A program made the position numbers and the translations under genes. The notes beneath the pieces are model-generated. The model was not told where the DNA came from and ran no database searches. It saw only the letters and a list, made by a program, of their open reading frames with translations. Below are positions 47,765 through 57,299 of a stretch of 64,000 nt of DNA, piece after piece. The stretch comes from Morinoia aosen (Eukaryota > Arthropoda > Malacostraca > Amphipoda > Talitridae): assembly GCA_030386875.1 (NCBI GenBank), contig CM059568.1, positions 13,518,316 to 13,582,315 on the forward strand. Reading direction: 5' to 3'. Numbering within the stretch: position 1 is the stretch's first letter; each line of letters opens with the position of its first letter.

Positions 47765-47842
47765 CCAGCCCCTAAATTTGGGTTTCGATCAACCTCAAAT
47801 TTAACCTTAAGATTACATCGTAACTCTACTGTACACATACAG

Positions 47843-48155
47843 TTACAAAACTTCGACAGAACGCAACAAAATTAATTTAGAAATTGGGCGCTCAATGAGA
47901 GTTGAACTCATAGTACACAAGGAGGAATCTTTATTAGAAGAAATTTTTATTTCCGCCTTTCTAACGTTAGAATTATTGTCGGAAAAAACCCTAGTTATTC
48001 GACCCAACGGCCACTGATTACGAGGCAGCTGGTAGTCTACTACAAGGACGAGGTCTCCCTTTTGATGAGATGCTCTTTCCGTGCACCACTTCTGGCGCTC
48101 AAGCAGCAAGACTAAGTACTGCTTCTCCCACCGGGACCAAAACAGATCGGCTAGG
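47843..48155 (-). pseudogene. BEL/Pao integrase remnant (C-terminal end only)
   Basis: The reading FWSRWEKQYL...GDLVLVVDYQLPRNQWPLGRI is the typical BEL/Pao integrase C-terminal segment. It follows within ~45 bases of the RNase H-side sequence in a different frame. The zinc-binding and catalytic core of the integrase that should lie between are missing, which indicates a deletion of roughly 1 kb or more. Confidence 0.85.
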
Positions 48156-49323
48156 AATTGAACTTGCTTCCACCTCTCATCAATCCATCATCGTCGAGGA
48201 ATGGGGTGAGTTTACGCAAGGGTTCTTTTCTTGCGAGAGTTCGATTTTTCTTTAGGCTTTCTAAAATTGATGGATAAAATTTTTCTTGGACATATTTCAA
48301 AATTGCGATTTCAGCCTTTTTCAAATCGTAAACAGTTATTTCCGGAGTTGTTACCGCCATGTGCTGCATGAATTTCTTAAGAAGCAGGAATGCAGCGACG
48401 CGAATTTTTAGTTTGTACCAATTTGACGTCGATTCCATTAATTTATCCAACGGAGTTTCGCAGGAATTGATGCTGGTGGCCACTGCCTTCGCTTCCGGCT
48501 GCAGCTCGGCGTCGCCTGGAGGTAAGGTTTGGTCATAGTTCTGTTCTGGTGCGGATAAGGTCAAGTCGTAGAGGAATCGAGGGCCTTTGTTCCACAGGGA
48601 GGAATTCATGAGTGCGGCAGTATCCGCACCTCTGCTGATTATATCAGCGGGATTTTCTTTTGTATTAATATAGGACCAATCTTGTGCTGAAGAAAAGTTT
48701 CTAATAAAGGAAACTTTGTTGCTTACGAATCTCATGAAGCGGCTCGTTTCGCTTTTGATGTACCGCAAAACTGTGACGCTATCAAACCAAAAACGCACTG
48801 AGCTTATTTCACTGCACAATTCACGCTTTATTCTTTCCGACACTTCCACCGCCAACTTAGCACTGCTCAGCTCTATCCTAGGGACAGTCTTCAGGGTCGA
48901 ATTGTTGATTGGAGTTATGCGGGCTTTAGCGAACAACAATGAAGTTTCTGCCGTGCAGTTTCCAAACAACCTTACGTAAGCGACCGCGCCGTAAGCAGTT
49001 TCGCTGCCATCGCAAAAAATGTGTAGCTCCATAGGCAGCGTCGTATTTACTGTCGTGATGCACCGCGGTACTTCAAAGTTAGGCAGTAAGTTGGCACTTT
49101 TCTTCCACTTTACCCAACGAGCGAGCAAGTCGTCGGGTAGGTTGTCGTCCCAAGAAAGTTTACGCTTGCAGGTTTCTTGAAATATCCTTCTCGCTGGAAT
49201 AAACAAGGGTGTAGCGAGACCAAGGGGATCGTAAACTGAAGCCATCGTTTTCAACATATCTCTTCTAGTTTTCACATCCGCGTTTATAGTAACGGCGAAT
49301 CCAAGCGTGTCCCTTTCTGTGTT
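48151..49323 (-). CDS. BEL/Pao pol, RNase H region (after the nonsense codon)
   Basis: Continues the pol frame after the TGA at 49324-49326. The linker block MLKTMASVYDPLGLATPLFI is diagnostic of BEL/Pao. RNase H acidic residues are seen in FCDGSETAYG, PRIELSSAKLA and FWFDSVTVL, with NPADIISRG near the end. The frame stops at 48151 because of the integrase deletion. Confidence 0.88.
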   Translation of the reverse strand, partial: NTERDTLGFAVTINADVKTRRDMLKTMASVYDPLGLATPLFIPARRIFQETCKRKLSWDDNLPDDLLARWVKWKKSANLLPNFEVPRCITTVNTTLPMELHIFCDGSETAYGAVAYVRLFGNCTAETSLLFAKARITPINNSTLKTVPRIELSSAKLAVEVSERIKRELCSEISSVRFWFDSVTVLRYIKSETSRFMRFVSNKVSFIRNFSSAQDWSYINTKENPADIISRGADTAALMNSSLWNKGPRFLYDLTLSAPEQNYDQTLPPGDAELQPEAKAVATSINSCETPLDKLMESTSNWYKLKIRVAAFLLLKKFMQHMAVTTPEITVYDLKKAEIAILKYVQEKFYPSILESLKKNRTLARKEPLRKLTPFLDDDGLMRGGSKFNS

Positions 49324-52300
49324 TCAGACAACGCCAAGGGCTCTTTCCTCTGGCATGAGAGTTCTGTTGTCCAGAGTTTTGAATTTTGGAGACAAGTCCT
49401 CCGATGAAAGGGTTTCAATGAAGATCTTTGAGTTGCTTGCAAACGATGTTAAATTGAATCCTCCGGTTCCCGCAATGGCTTTAATTTCCGTTTTCAACGA
49501 GATTGCTTCGTCGATGGTTTTGGTACTTTTCAATAGATCATCTATGTAGACATTCTGAAGAATTGCTTTTCGTGCTGCAGAGCTGTGAGTTGTATCGTCG
49601 CGAGCAGTTTGCTGGAACGCGTAGTTAGCAACGCTAGGCGAACTTTTCGCGCCGAATACGTGTACGGTTAGTCTGTATTCTACAATCTTCGTTTTGTCGT
49701 CTGGATCGAACCAGAACAATCTCATGAAGTCTGCGTGTTTCGTTGGCACCTTCACTTGATAATACATTTTCTCTACGTCAGCAGTAAAGGCGTGCGGAAA
49801 CTTTCTAAATTTCATCAAGACTCCGATTAGGTTGTTAGAGAGGTCCGGTCCTTGAATCAGCTCATCGTTTAGGGATACACCCGAACACTTGAGCGAACAA
49901 TCGAAAACGATTCTGATTTTCTTTTTCTGTCTATGATACACGCCGTGATGCGACAAGTACCATGTTTTCCCTTGCTCGCGGGCCAATTCTTCGTCAGGAA
50001 CCTTTTCTATGAAGCCTTTAACGATCATCATGTTCATGAACTTGAAATAGTCTTCTGAAAGTTTCTCGTCTCTTTCGAGTCTCCTTTTCGTGGCCGAAAA
50101 TTTGTTGTATACCTGATGACGATTGAGTGGGAAGTTAGGGTTTTCCTCTCTGAAGGGCAAGTCGATTTCATAGTGGCCGGAATCGAGTTTTCTAATACTG
50201 GACGACCCTATCTTTGTCCATTTAAGATCTTCGTTTGATGGGGAAACTTCTGTCGAGTCGTCTGCGAAATCACGTTTGAAGTAAGATTCTATTTTCTCTT
50301 CCAAATCGTGAACTTCCTTTACCTTGACTCGGTGACAAAATACTGATGGCTTTTTCTTGTCTACAGGTCTGTTGAGAGCCCATCCTAAGTGATGAAGTGT
50401 GGCGAATGGCTCGTCTGTATTTCCATCAACGACAGCCAAAGGTTTTAAAAGCTTAGGAATATTCATTCCTATCAAGAGATCGACGTTTGCATCAACGAAG
50501 TTAAACGGCACTTCACGGAGGTGAGTGAATTTCTCTATGTCATCGTAAGAAAGTACATCATCCTTTGAGAATGGCCACTCTGAGTTAGGTTCTGCGTATA
50601 CCACAGGAAGTATTACGCTGTTGTTGCCATCCAAATCAGTTAACTGAAGATTATTCACAACCATAGTGTTTATGTCTTTATTTTTCTGATCCATGGTGGT
50701 CAATTTCACATTAGCAATTTTGGCTCCAAGGCCGAGATGAGGCAACAGACTTTCGTTCGCCCAACAATCTGACGAACATGTATCAAGAGCGACGTTGATG
50801 ATCATTTCTCCTTGCTTAGTTTTAAGTTTAACTGGTAGTATTGGGCAGAAGATCTTACTTTTGGTTGTGCCAGCCCCAGTCTCTTCAGCAATGGTACTCT
50901 TAGATGAACAGGTGCGAACTGGTTCATCACTCTTGTCGTCAGCAGTCGAATCCTTCACTGGAAAGGTTTTCCTGGATGGGTCATGCAGAACTGTGGGGTG
51001 CCTTTTACCGCAAATAGAACAAATCGATCTATTACGACAATTTTTAGAAAGATGGTTTTTTCGTAAACAACCATAACATAGACCAGCTTTCTTCACTAGA
51101 TCCGATTTTTGAGCAAGAGTCTTCTTCTTGAAGAAAATACAATCTTCAATTTTGTGGTTGGTTTTCTTGCAACACTCACATGGAATAAGGTTTTCGTCGT
51201 GGCTAGAATCCTTTTCGTCCGCCGAGTTAAGCGAGTTTTGGGTGGATGCAAGCATTACCCTTTTAACTTCCGTTTTCTTTTTCACAGGTGGCTCATCGGC
51301 GATATTTCCGAAGAGCGGCTGGCGTAAAACCGCAGCTTCTTCGGAGACGAAGTCTACTAGGTTTTTGAACCTTACAACTCCCGCGCTGCTGAGTATGCTG
51401 TGGGTTCGTCGTCTCCATCTCTCCCTCAACCTATAAGGAAGTTTCTTCACAATTGACATTATCTCACTTGGACTCTGTAATTGATTACAGTGAGACATGT
51501 TTTTGATGTAATGGTGACAGTTTAGCAGAAAAATAGATAGATCTTCAATTGCTGCCGAATCTTCATTTTTAATAACAGGCCAATTGTTCAGTTGTGAAAT
51601 ATACGCATTCGAAACTTTAAACTCGTTTCCATTATCCTTTCGAAGAAGATCCATCGCTTTTCTGTAAGCCGTGCTAGCTTCGTAGTGGCTACACGTTTGG
51701 ACGAGTTTCCGAGCCTTACCAGACGTATACTGTTCAAGATAGATAATACGGTCGGAATCGCTCTGGCATTTAGACTCAATAGCGCGTTCGAAGCTTTTGA
51801 TGAAGCTGTTGAACTTCGTTAGATCGCTGCCATCGAAACTCTGAAGATCTGTTTTAGGAAGCAGGGACCTTTCTTGACTTTGCACCAAGTTTGAAGAAAT
51901 CTCGTTTTGACGAGAAAGAATGTCAAGAAGTGAAGGTTTTGAAGGGTTGCAACCAAACTCTTCACGAGCAATGCTTGGACAGCTCTTCGGCAAGCTCGTG
52001 GGTGTGCCCTCACTGGCCGATTCGTCAGAAACTGAATCTTTACCAGGATCAGACACACCCAGCTTGCTGAGCTCGCGTTCAAGTACTTCCACTTCTATTT
52101 CAGTTTCTTGCTGCTCGGCTTCTTTCTTCATTTGTTCCAGTCTGAGCAGCTTTTCTTCGAATTCTAACTTCTGCTTGTTGAGCTCGCGTTTCAGTTTCAT
52201 TTCTTGTTCCGCTATTTCCTTTGATCTCTTCAATGCCAACTTTTGAGCAGCTAACTTGGCCTTTTGTTGTGCCAACCGATATTCAGCAGCAGACGATCTT

Positions 52301-52662
52301 GATGAGCACCTAGTAGACGCAGCGCGAACCAGACCTACATCGGGAGGTTTATTAGTGAGATCCTCTACTTTAGAGCGAAAATGATCAATAGATCCTTTGT
52401 GGGACTGCAGCCACTGTTCGAGCTCTTCAGTATCACAGGCTGCGTGTAACGCTTCCAATCTTACGAGGTATTCCGTGTAATGTTCGCGAATCAGCGCTCT
52501 GTTGGTCGATGCGTCAGGCAGAAGCTCCTCAATTTCGTTCTGCTTTCTAGTTAGGGATCCCAACTTTGCGGCTGGTTTCCTGGTTTGGCTGGCCTCTTCG
52601 CTAGGTTCCTCGCCAGGCTCCTCGGCGTCCACGGTAGACCGAGGTGGAGGCGTGCGATGCAT
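49324..52662 (-). CDS. BEL/Pao gag-protease-reverse transcriptase polyprotein (1112 aa)
   Basis: Starts MHRTPPPRST shortly after the 5' LTR. It has a long charged coiled-coil region (about residues 130-215) and the gag-like block from FDGSDLTKFNSFIKSF (about 275) to about 420. Cys/His knuckles follow, with CECCKKTNHKIEDC and CYGCLRKNHLSKNC. The retroviral-type aspartic protease has LDTCSSDCW, with Cys where many have Gly, and DLLIGMNIP. The reverse transcriptase has TADVEKMYYQV, FGAKSSPSVANYA and the catalytic YIDD at residues 1039-1042. It ends at an in-frame TGA where relatives have tryptophan, so RT is complete but is separated from RNase H. Confidence 0.92.
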   Translation of the reverse strand: MHRTPPPRSTVDAEEPGEEPSEEASQTRKPAAKLGSLTRKQNEIEELLPDASTNRALIREHYTEYLVRLEALHAACDTEELEQWLQSHKGSIDHFRSKVEDLTNKPPDVGLVRAASTRCSSRSSAAEYRLAQQKAKLAAQKLALKRSKEIAEQEMKLKRELNKQKLEFEEKLLRLEQMKKEAEQQETEIEVEVLERELSKLGVSDPGKDSVSDESASEGTPTSLPKSCPSIAREEFGCNPSKPSLLDILSRQNEISSNLVQSQERSLLPKTDLQSFDGSDLTKFNSFIKSFERAIESKCQSDSDRIIYLEQYTSGKARKLVQTCSHYEASTAYRKAMDLLRKDNGNEFKVSNAYISQLNNWPVIKNEDSAAIEDLSIFLLNCHHYIKNMSHCNQLQSPSEIMSIVKKLPYRLRERWRRRTHSILSSAGVVRFKNLVDFVSEEAAVLRQPLFGNIADEPPVKKKTEVKRVMLASTQNSLNSADEKDSSHDENLIPCECCKKTNHKIEDCIFFKKKTLAQKSDLVKKAGLCYGCLRKNHLSKNCRNRSICSICGKRHPTVLHDPSRKTFPVKDSTADDKSDEPVRTCSSKSTIAEETGAGTTKSKIFCPILPVKLKTKQGEMIINVALDTCSSDCWANESLLPHLGLGAKIANVKLTTMDQKNKDINTMVVNNLQLTDLDGNNSVILPVVYAEPNSEWPFSKDDVLSYDDIEKFTHLREVPFNFVDANVDLLIGMNIPKLLKPLAVVDGNTDEPFATLHHLGWALNRPVDKKKPSVFCHRVKVKEVHDLEEKIESYFKRDFADDSTEVSPSNEDLKWTKIGSSSIRKLDSGHYEIDLPFREENPNFPLNRHQVYNKFSATKRRLERDEKLSEDYFKFMNMMIVKGFIEKVPDEELAREQGKTWYLSHHGVYHRQKKKIRIVFDCSLKCSGVSLNDELIQGPDLSNNLIGVLMKFRKFPHAFTADVEKMYYQVKVPTKHADFMRLFWFDPDDKTKIVEYRLTVHVFGAKSSPSVANYAFQQTARDDTTHSSAARKAILQNVYIDDLLKSTKTIDEAISLKTEIKAIAGTGGFNLTSFASNSKIFIETLSSEDLSPKFKTLDNRTLMPEERALGVV

Positions 52663-52741
52663 AGTTTACGAAAGGCTTCACACTTTACACGTCAATAAAT
52701 TAATCACTGCACCACACATCTTGCACTTATTTTGAAACTAA

Positions 52742-53187
52742 TGTAGGCTCTCTTTCTGGCCTACGATGTTATAGGGGAATAGACTTCCCTTTACCACACG
52801 GTTCAATAAATTGATACTAGCTCGTTGCGTGCTCTCATGATTTATTTCAGGGAACATGAACAAACATCACAGTCCTTTTAACGGTAGCACAGTAATAGCA
52901 AGCAAATAAAACAAGTTTCAAAATATTGAGGAATTGCGAGGTGTCTGGAAAGACAAAGAATAAAACTAAATAAGACGGCAACAAGAAATAAATGAATATG
53001 CATATGTCATCAATATATGTCTCAGTATAATCAAATCCAATGTACCTAGAAATAAACAAAGACAATTCAATAGTGAACTACACGCTGGCCGATTGTCACG
53101 CATCTGGCGCCTAGAAAATCTACCTAGCATTACCACGCTGGGATAATTCTTTCAACTATTTTTTAAGAAGCATGGACGGCGCCAACA
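52742..53187 (-). repeat. 5' LTR of the BEL/Pao element (446 bp)
   Basis: Same ends as the other LTR, with target duplication CAGAC at 53188-53192. No convincing tRNA primer-binding site (TGG...) was found immediately inside it. Confidence 0.9.
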
Positions 53188-53210
53188 CAGACATATAATT
53201 GTCAGCTGTA

Positions 53211-53598
53211 CTACTGAAGTGTTCGTAATTTAATTATGAAATCTTTGCTTGCTGCCATATTCCAAAGTAATAAAAATGACACATTTTCGACGTGACCCTC
53301 TAAAATAGAAATAGAAACAACTCCACTACTTTCTTGGCTCTTCAAATCGAACGGCTTGAATGTCTCGCATGCCTCTGCTGTAACAGCAAAGAGATCCAAT
53401 ATAGTAGAAATAAAGTCAACTTTTGTCATCGAGACTAATATCACCATCAGTATTTCAAGAGCAGGTGTGGGTGTCCAAGACAAAGTTTTGGGTGTTTAAT
53501 TTTGCTGATTTATTTTGTACGAATACCTTGACCGAAATAAAAAATTATTGCTCCCTTTGTTATAAATTTAAGTGTCTGCTCATCGATTGCTAATGCAT
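53211..53598 (-). CDS. Block E copy c: two open candidate 3' exons
   Basis: Minus-strand exons 53527-53598 (72 nt, donor GTATTC) and 53211-53377 join in phase 1 and stay open for 79 codons to a TAG. The reading is ...ALAIDEQTLKFITKGA... then AEACETFKPFDLKSQESS and a hydrophobic tail. Compare 9885-10146 and 17520-17591. The family is unknown, and it is the best preserved of the three copies. Confidence 0.4.
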
Positions 53599-53729
53599 CT
53601 ACACAAAAAGGGTCTGACCAGAGTTGAAGGCAAAGAAAAATTTTGAAATTATTGAATATTGCGTTTTGAACCGACGATCTTTCTTCCGAATTGAATGATT
53701 GAACTGAAGAAGAAGAAGAACATTTTGTT

Positions 53730-54600
53730 GCCTGCTGGAATTGAACCCTTGTGAACTGCGTGAAAAAAATAATGGAACTCAACATGGCAGCTGGCTATTA
53801 AGGTAGCGCAATGGAGAATAATAAAAAAGCATAATCTCACTGCCAAAGTTCATTTCATTTTTCTTTGCGGTAGAAGAAAACATTTTTAAATAGTGCTAGT
53901 GTTGGCAGAGCAAAAATTAACTTGATGTTCTTTGCACAGATTGTCGCAGATAAACGTTGAGGGCACTGAACGTCAGCACTTCCTTTTTTAATGGCTCATA
54001 ATTATCTGATAACCCAAACCAAACGAGTTTTGTACGATAATTTTACCTTATTTGCAGTTTTGAGTATTCATGGTGCATGCTGGCTGGATGCGCCTAATCT
54101 CTGCGATCTGAAAGTGCACACATCAACGTCCATAGCATTGTATGTGAGCAGGTGTGAGCTGTGGAGGCCATCCCGTAAGTGTGTCCTGAACATTTCATGT
54201 TTAATTAGAATTTTTTAGCATTTTGATTAATGTTCGAAAGATCTGAGGCGATAGCAACACATAGAACGCTAGATTGTTCTGACAGGTTACGAACGAAGAA
54301 CTCGTGCGAACTCTATGCATGATTTTAACTGAGGAGCTCTGATTTCCATGCATAAGGTACTCGTATTATAATTTCAAATCGAAAGCACTTTCCTAACTTT
54401 TCTTACTCAAAAAGCACTCGGGCAAATGAATTGAAGAGTTACTGAAACTGTCGATCATCAAAAGATCCAGAAAATTTTATTTGACGAGCCGTAGTATTTC
54501 AACAAAAGCACACGCAAATTAATCTCACCTGAGGAAAATGACGTAACTTAAAATAAAAGAAATAAGCTCAGAAGATCGGGCTTAAGAAAAAGAAAACCGT
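53730..54600. repeat. Duplication II, unit D (partial)
   Basis: Matches only the right-hand ~870 bp of units A, B and C (from CCTGCTGGAATTGAACCC onward). Here it follows block E directly, the reverse of the order at 8985-10400. Confidence 0.7.
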
Positions 54601-54771
54601 TTATTTCTAAAAAATGAAACATTATCGGAACTAATTCATCAAGGTAGTGCGTCTGATGTGCCTCTGTTAAGAGCGGTGCTTTGCGAGTGCTGATTAAATT
54701 GTACCTAAACTTGTTCGTTTGGTTTTTGAGTTGTGTTTATTTCTTTCTTATTTGTCCTCCAGCTGGTGCTG

Positions 54772-55054
54772 GGTGTTGGCCCTTCCGTTCCGCTCCCGGG
54801 TGTGGAGATTGCGCAGGAGAATTTCTTGGTGAAGTCGCTGCAGTCTGTCTTCTGCGGCCTGGCTCCCTGCGTGACGGTGTCTTGCTACCTTGCTGCCTTG
54901 AAATTTCCGGCACCGAATCCTTCAAGCCAAACTCCAGCCCTACCTTTCCGCGCTTGCTTTCTGCTCAACCTTACCTTTGTGGGCAAGCGGAATTTAATTA
55001 CTCTGGATGTCTATTTTAACTGTACTATCTCGCACATTTTGACTAAATAAATGT
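54772..55054 (+). CDS. Candidate plus-strand terminal exon, unknown protein
   Basis: A strong acceptor (TTTGTCCTCCAG) precedes a GC-richer stretch. The first frame stays open for about 94 codons and ends at a TAA that overlaps AATAAA (55047-55052). A second frame is also open for over 80 codons, so coding is not proven. It may be a last exon of a transcript or part of a mobile element. Confidence 0.3.
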
Positions 55055-55254
55055 GTAATCCTTAAAACATAAAGTCTTGAAAGAAAATTAAGCGCATACT
55101 CTGCGAATTTACTAGTTCTCGTTGCGAAGGCGATTACCGCAATTAAATTTTGTTAGTTACTCTGCGCTGTGGCGCTTGACTTGAAGTTCTAATTGAATTC
55201 TACGAAGACTGTTCGCTCTTTCTTTAAACTCGATTGTATGAGCGCTTCATGGAA

Positions 55255-55640
55255 TTATTCCTCACAACATGAGATGCATTACAACATTTTTGATTTTCAA
55301 AATTTCTCAACATAAAACGTCCTTAATTGATGAACCCACCATACGAGGTGCACTATAATAGACAAACCATGTCAGGGGTTAATTATGTTATTGAGAGAAA
55401 TGATAAAAATATCTCTTGGATATTTTACACGCTAAGAGATGGTTGACAACTTATAAATAATTTAAAAACTACTAGAGAATCTTTCAGAATTCCTTAATTA
55501 TTAGTTGAAACGAAGTAAGAAAAGACAAAAACGGATTCCCAAAGTAGACTGAAACATCGTCGAAAATGAGTATCACGTAGTGATGAACGATTAATCAAAA
55601 ATTAATGTATAAAAAACATCACGCAACTCAACACGCACAT
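55255..55640. repeat. Repeat block G, copy 2
   Basis: Matches 16692-17170, including ATCACGTAGTGATGAACGAT. Confidence 0.6.
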
Positions 55641-55649
55641 ACAATTATT

Positions 55650-57290
55650 GTTGTTCAATAATTACCCGCACAATTAGGCGGAAAAATAGACGAAAGCCCA
55701 GTATTAGTGAAGATATCGTGATCAATATAAAGAAACGTCAAGCGCACCTAGCCTTACTATACGAAGGACGAACATCTAAAGTAACGTATTACAGATTCAG
55801 GAATCATGTGACAAATCAAATTCGAACATCGAAACAAAACTACTTTACTCACAAACTTACTGAATACATAACTAATATTAAAAAAACTTGGCGCCTGCTT
55901 AAATCACGCTCTAAACCGAATAATAATTCTACGAAAAACAATTGAGTCCATCATTCAGGAAAATGTGAAATATCACGATAAAAAAAGATATTGAATAAGT
56001 TTTTAACAAATTTTCTGTAAACATAGGGAAAAATATAGCTGATAGTGTTTCTAGTGAACCTACAAACTATCTGCAATACATGGACCATGTACGTGAACTC
56101 AACTTTTTTTTCACGCCAACTAATCCCTCCAATGTAATTACGTTCATAAACAACTTGAAAAATAAATCAACTGAAAAAAAAACATTCTTGGCTAAATTTC
56201 TTAAGGCTATAGCTGATATAATAGCACCGTGCATATTTACTATTATCAACCAATCACTTTTCCAGGGTATGTTCCCCAATTCTCTCAAAACTGCCGGAAT
56301 GACCTCTATTTTTAAAAATGGTGATACAACTTGCATTAATAATTATAGACCTATCTCTGTACTACCAATTATTAATAAAATATACGGGAAAATTGTGTAT
56401 AAAAAAGTGTATTCATGTTTTGAACAAAAATCTTTTCTCTGTGACAAACAATACCGTATTCGTTTTTAAAAATGGACGACACAGGGTGTATTTAATCATT
56501 TGCAAAACTTTTATTCTAATATACGAGATGGAGGAAAGCTTGTTTCGTCCGTATTTCTTGACTTTCAAAATGCAATCGATTGCGTGGACAATAACATCTT
56601 ACTATCGAAACTACACTGTTATGACATTAGAGGAGTCGCACTTGATTGGTTCAAATTGTACTTAACAAATCGAAAGCAATATGTTGGCATTGACGATGCT
56701 CAATCGGAACTGCTGGCAGTCAGCCATGGATTACCGCAAGGGTCGGTTCTTGGGTCCCTTCTCTTTTTGACCTTTATCATCGAAATAGTTAAATCTACTG
56801 CATTCTGCAAATTCATACTTTTTTCCGACTACAACAAGCCCTCTGCAGCTCTTCCAAATAAAAATCTAATTTTAATTGCAGAGAGTATAAATAATGAGCT
56901 GCAAAATATTTCATTCTGGCTAAAAGCTAATGAAATATGCCTCAATATCCGTACGACATAATATATTATGTTCTCATACACGAGAAATACTCGTATGTCT
57001 CTTCCACACATTAAAATTTATGATGGTGAAATTGAAGAAACCAATTCCTGTAAATTTCCGGGCATTATATTAAAGAAACTTCTGACATTCAAAGAGCAAA
57101 TTGCACGTATCAGTACTAAATTATCAAAATCCGTTAGAATCCTTCATAAAGTAAAAAATGTATTGCCTGAAGAATCTCTAAAAATACTTTAACAAACGAT
57201 CATTTCACCATATCTACAATACGGGATAGAAGCTCGGCCCGGAACTGTTAAAAATGAAACCAATCTGCTGTTGGAACAAGTTAAATGACT
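55650..57290 (+). pseudogene. Decayed Jockey/CR1-type LINE reverse transcriptase
   Basis: Plus-strand fragments follow the order of a non-LTR ORF2. First comes a pre-RT region (YYRFRNHVTNQIRTSKQNYF at about 55790), then NNYRPISVLP (about 56335), SVFLDFQNAIDCVDNNIL (about 56545), HGLPQGSVLGSLLFL (about 56725), and the post-RT PYLQYGIEA (about 57215). The catalytic FADD-like position is altered (FSDY), and frames break several times. No endonuclease domain was found upstream, so the copy is 5'-truncated. It shares PYLQYGIEA with the insert at 15796-16691. Confidence 0.8.
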
Positions 57291-57299
57291 CCCATATAA

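Larger units (their letters stand above)
47319..53187 (-). mobile_element. BEL/Pao LTR retrotransposon, internally deleted
   Basis: 5.87 kb element on the minus strand with two 446-bp LTRs and a 5-bp target duplication CAGAC (47314-47318 and 53188-53192). Coding order is gag, protease, reverse transcriptase, RNase H, integrase remnant. An in-frame TGA at 49324-49326 and a deletion near 48110-48155 that removes the integrase core make it non-autonomous. It could still be mobilised in trans by intact relatives. Confidence 0.93.
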
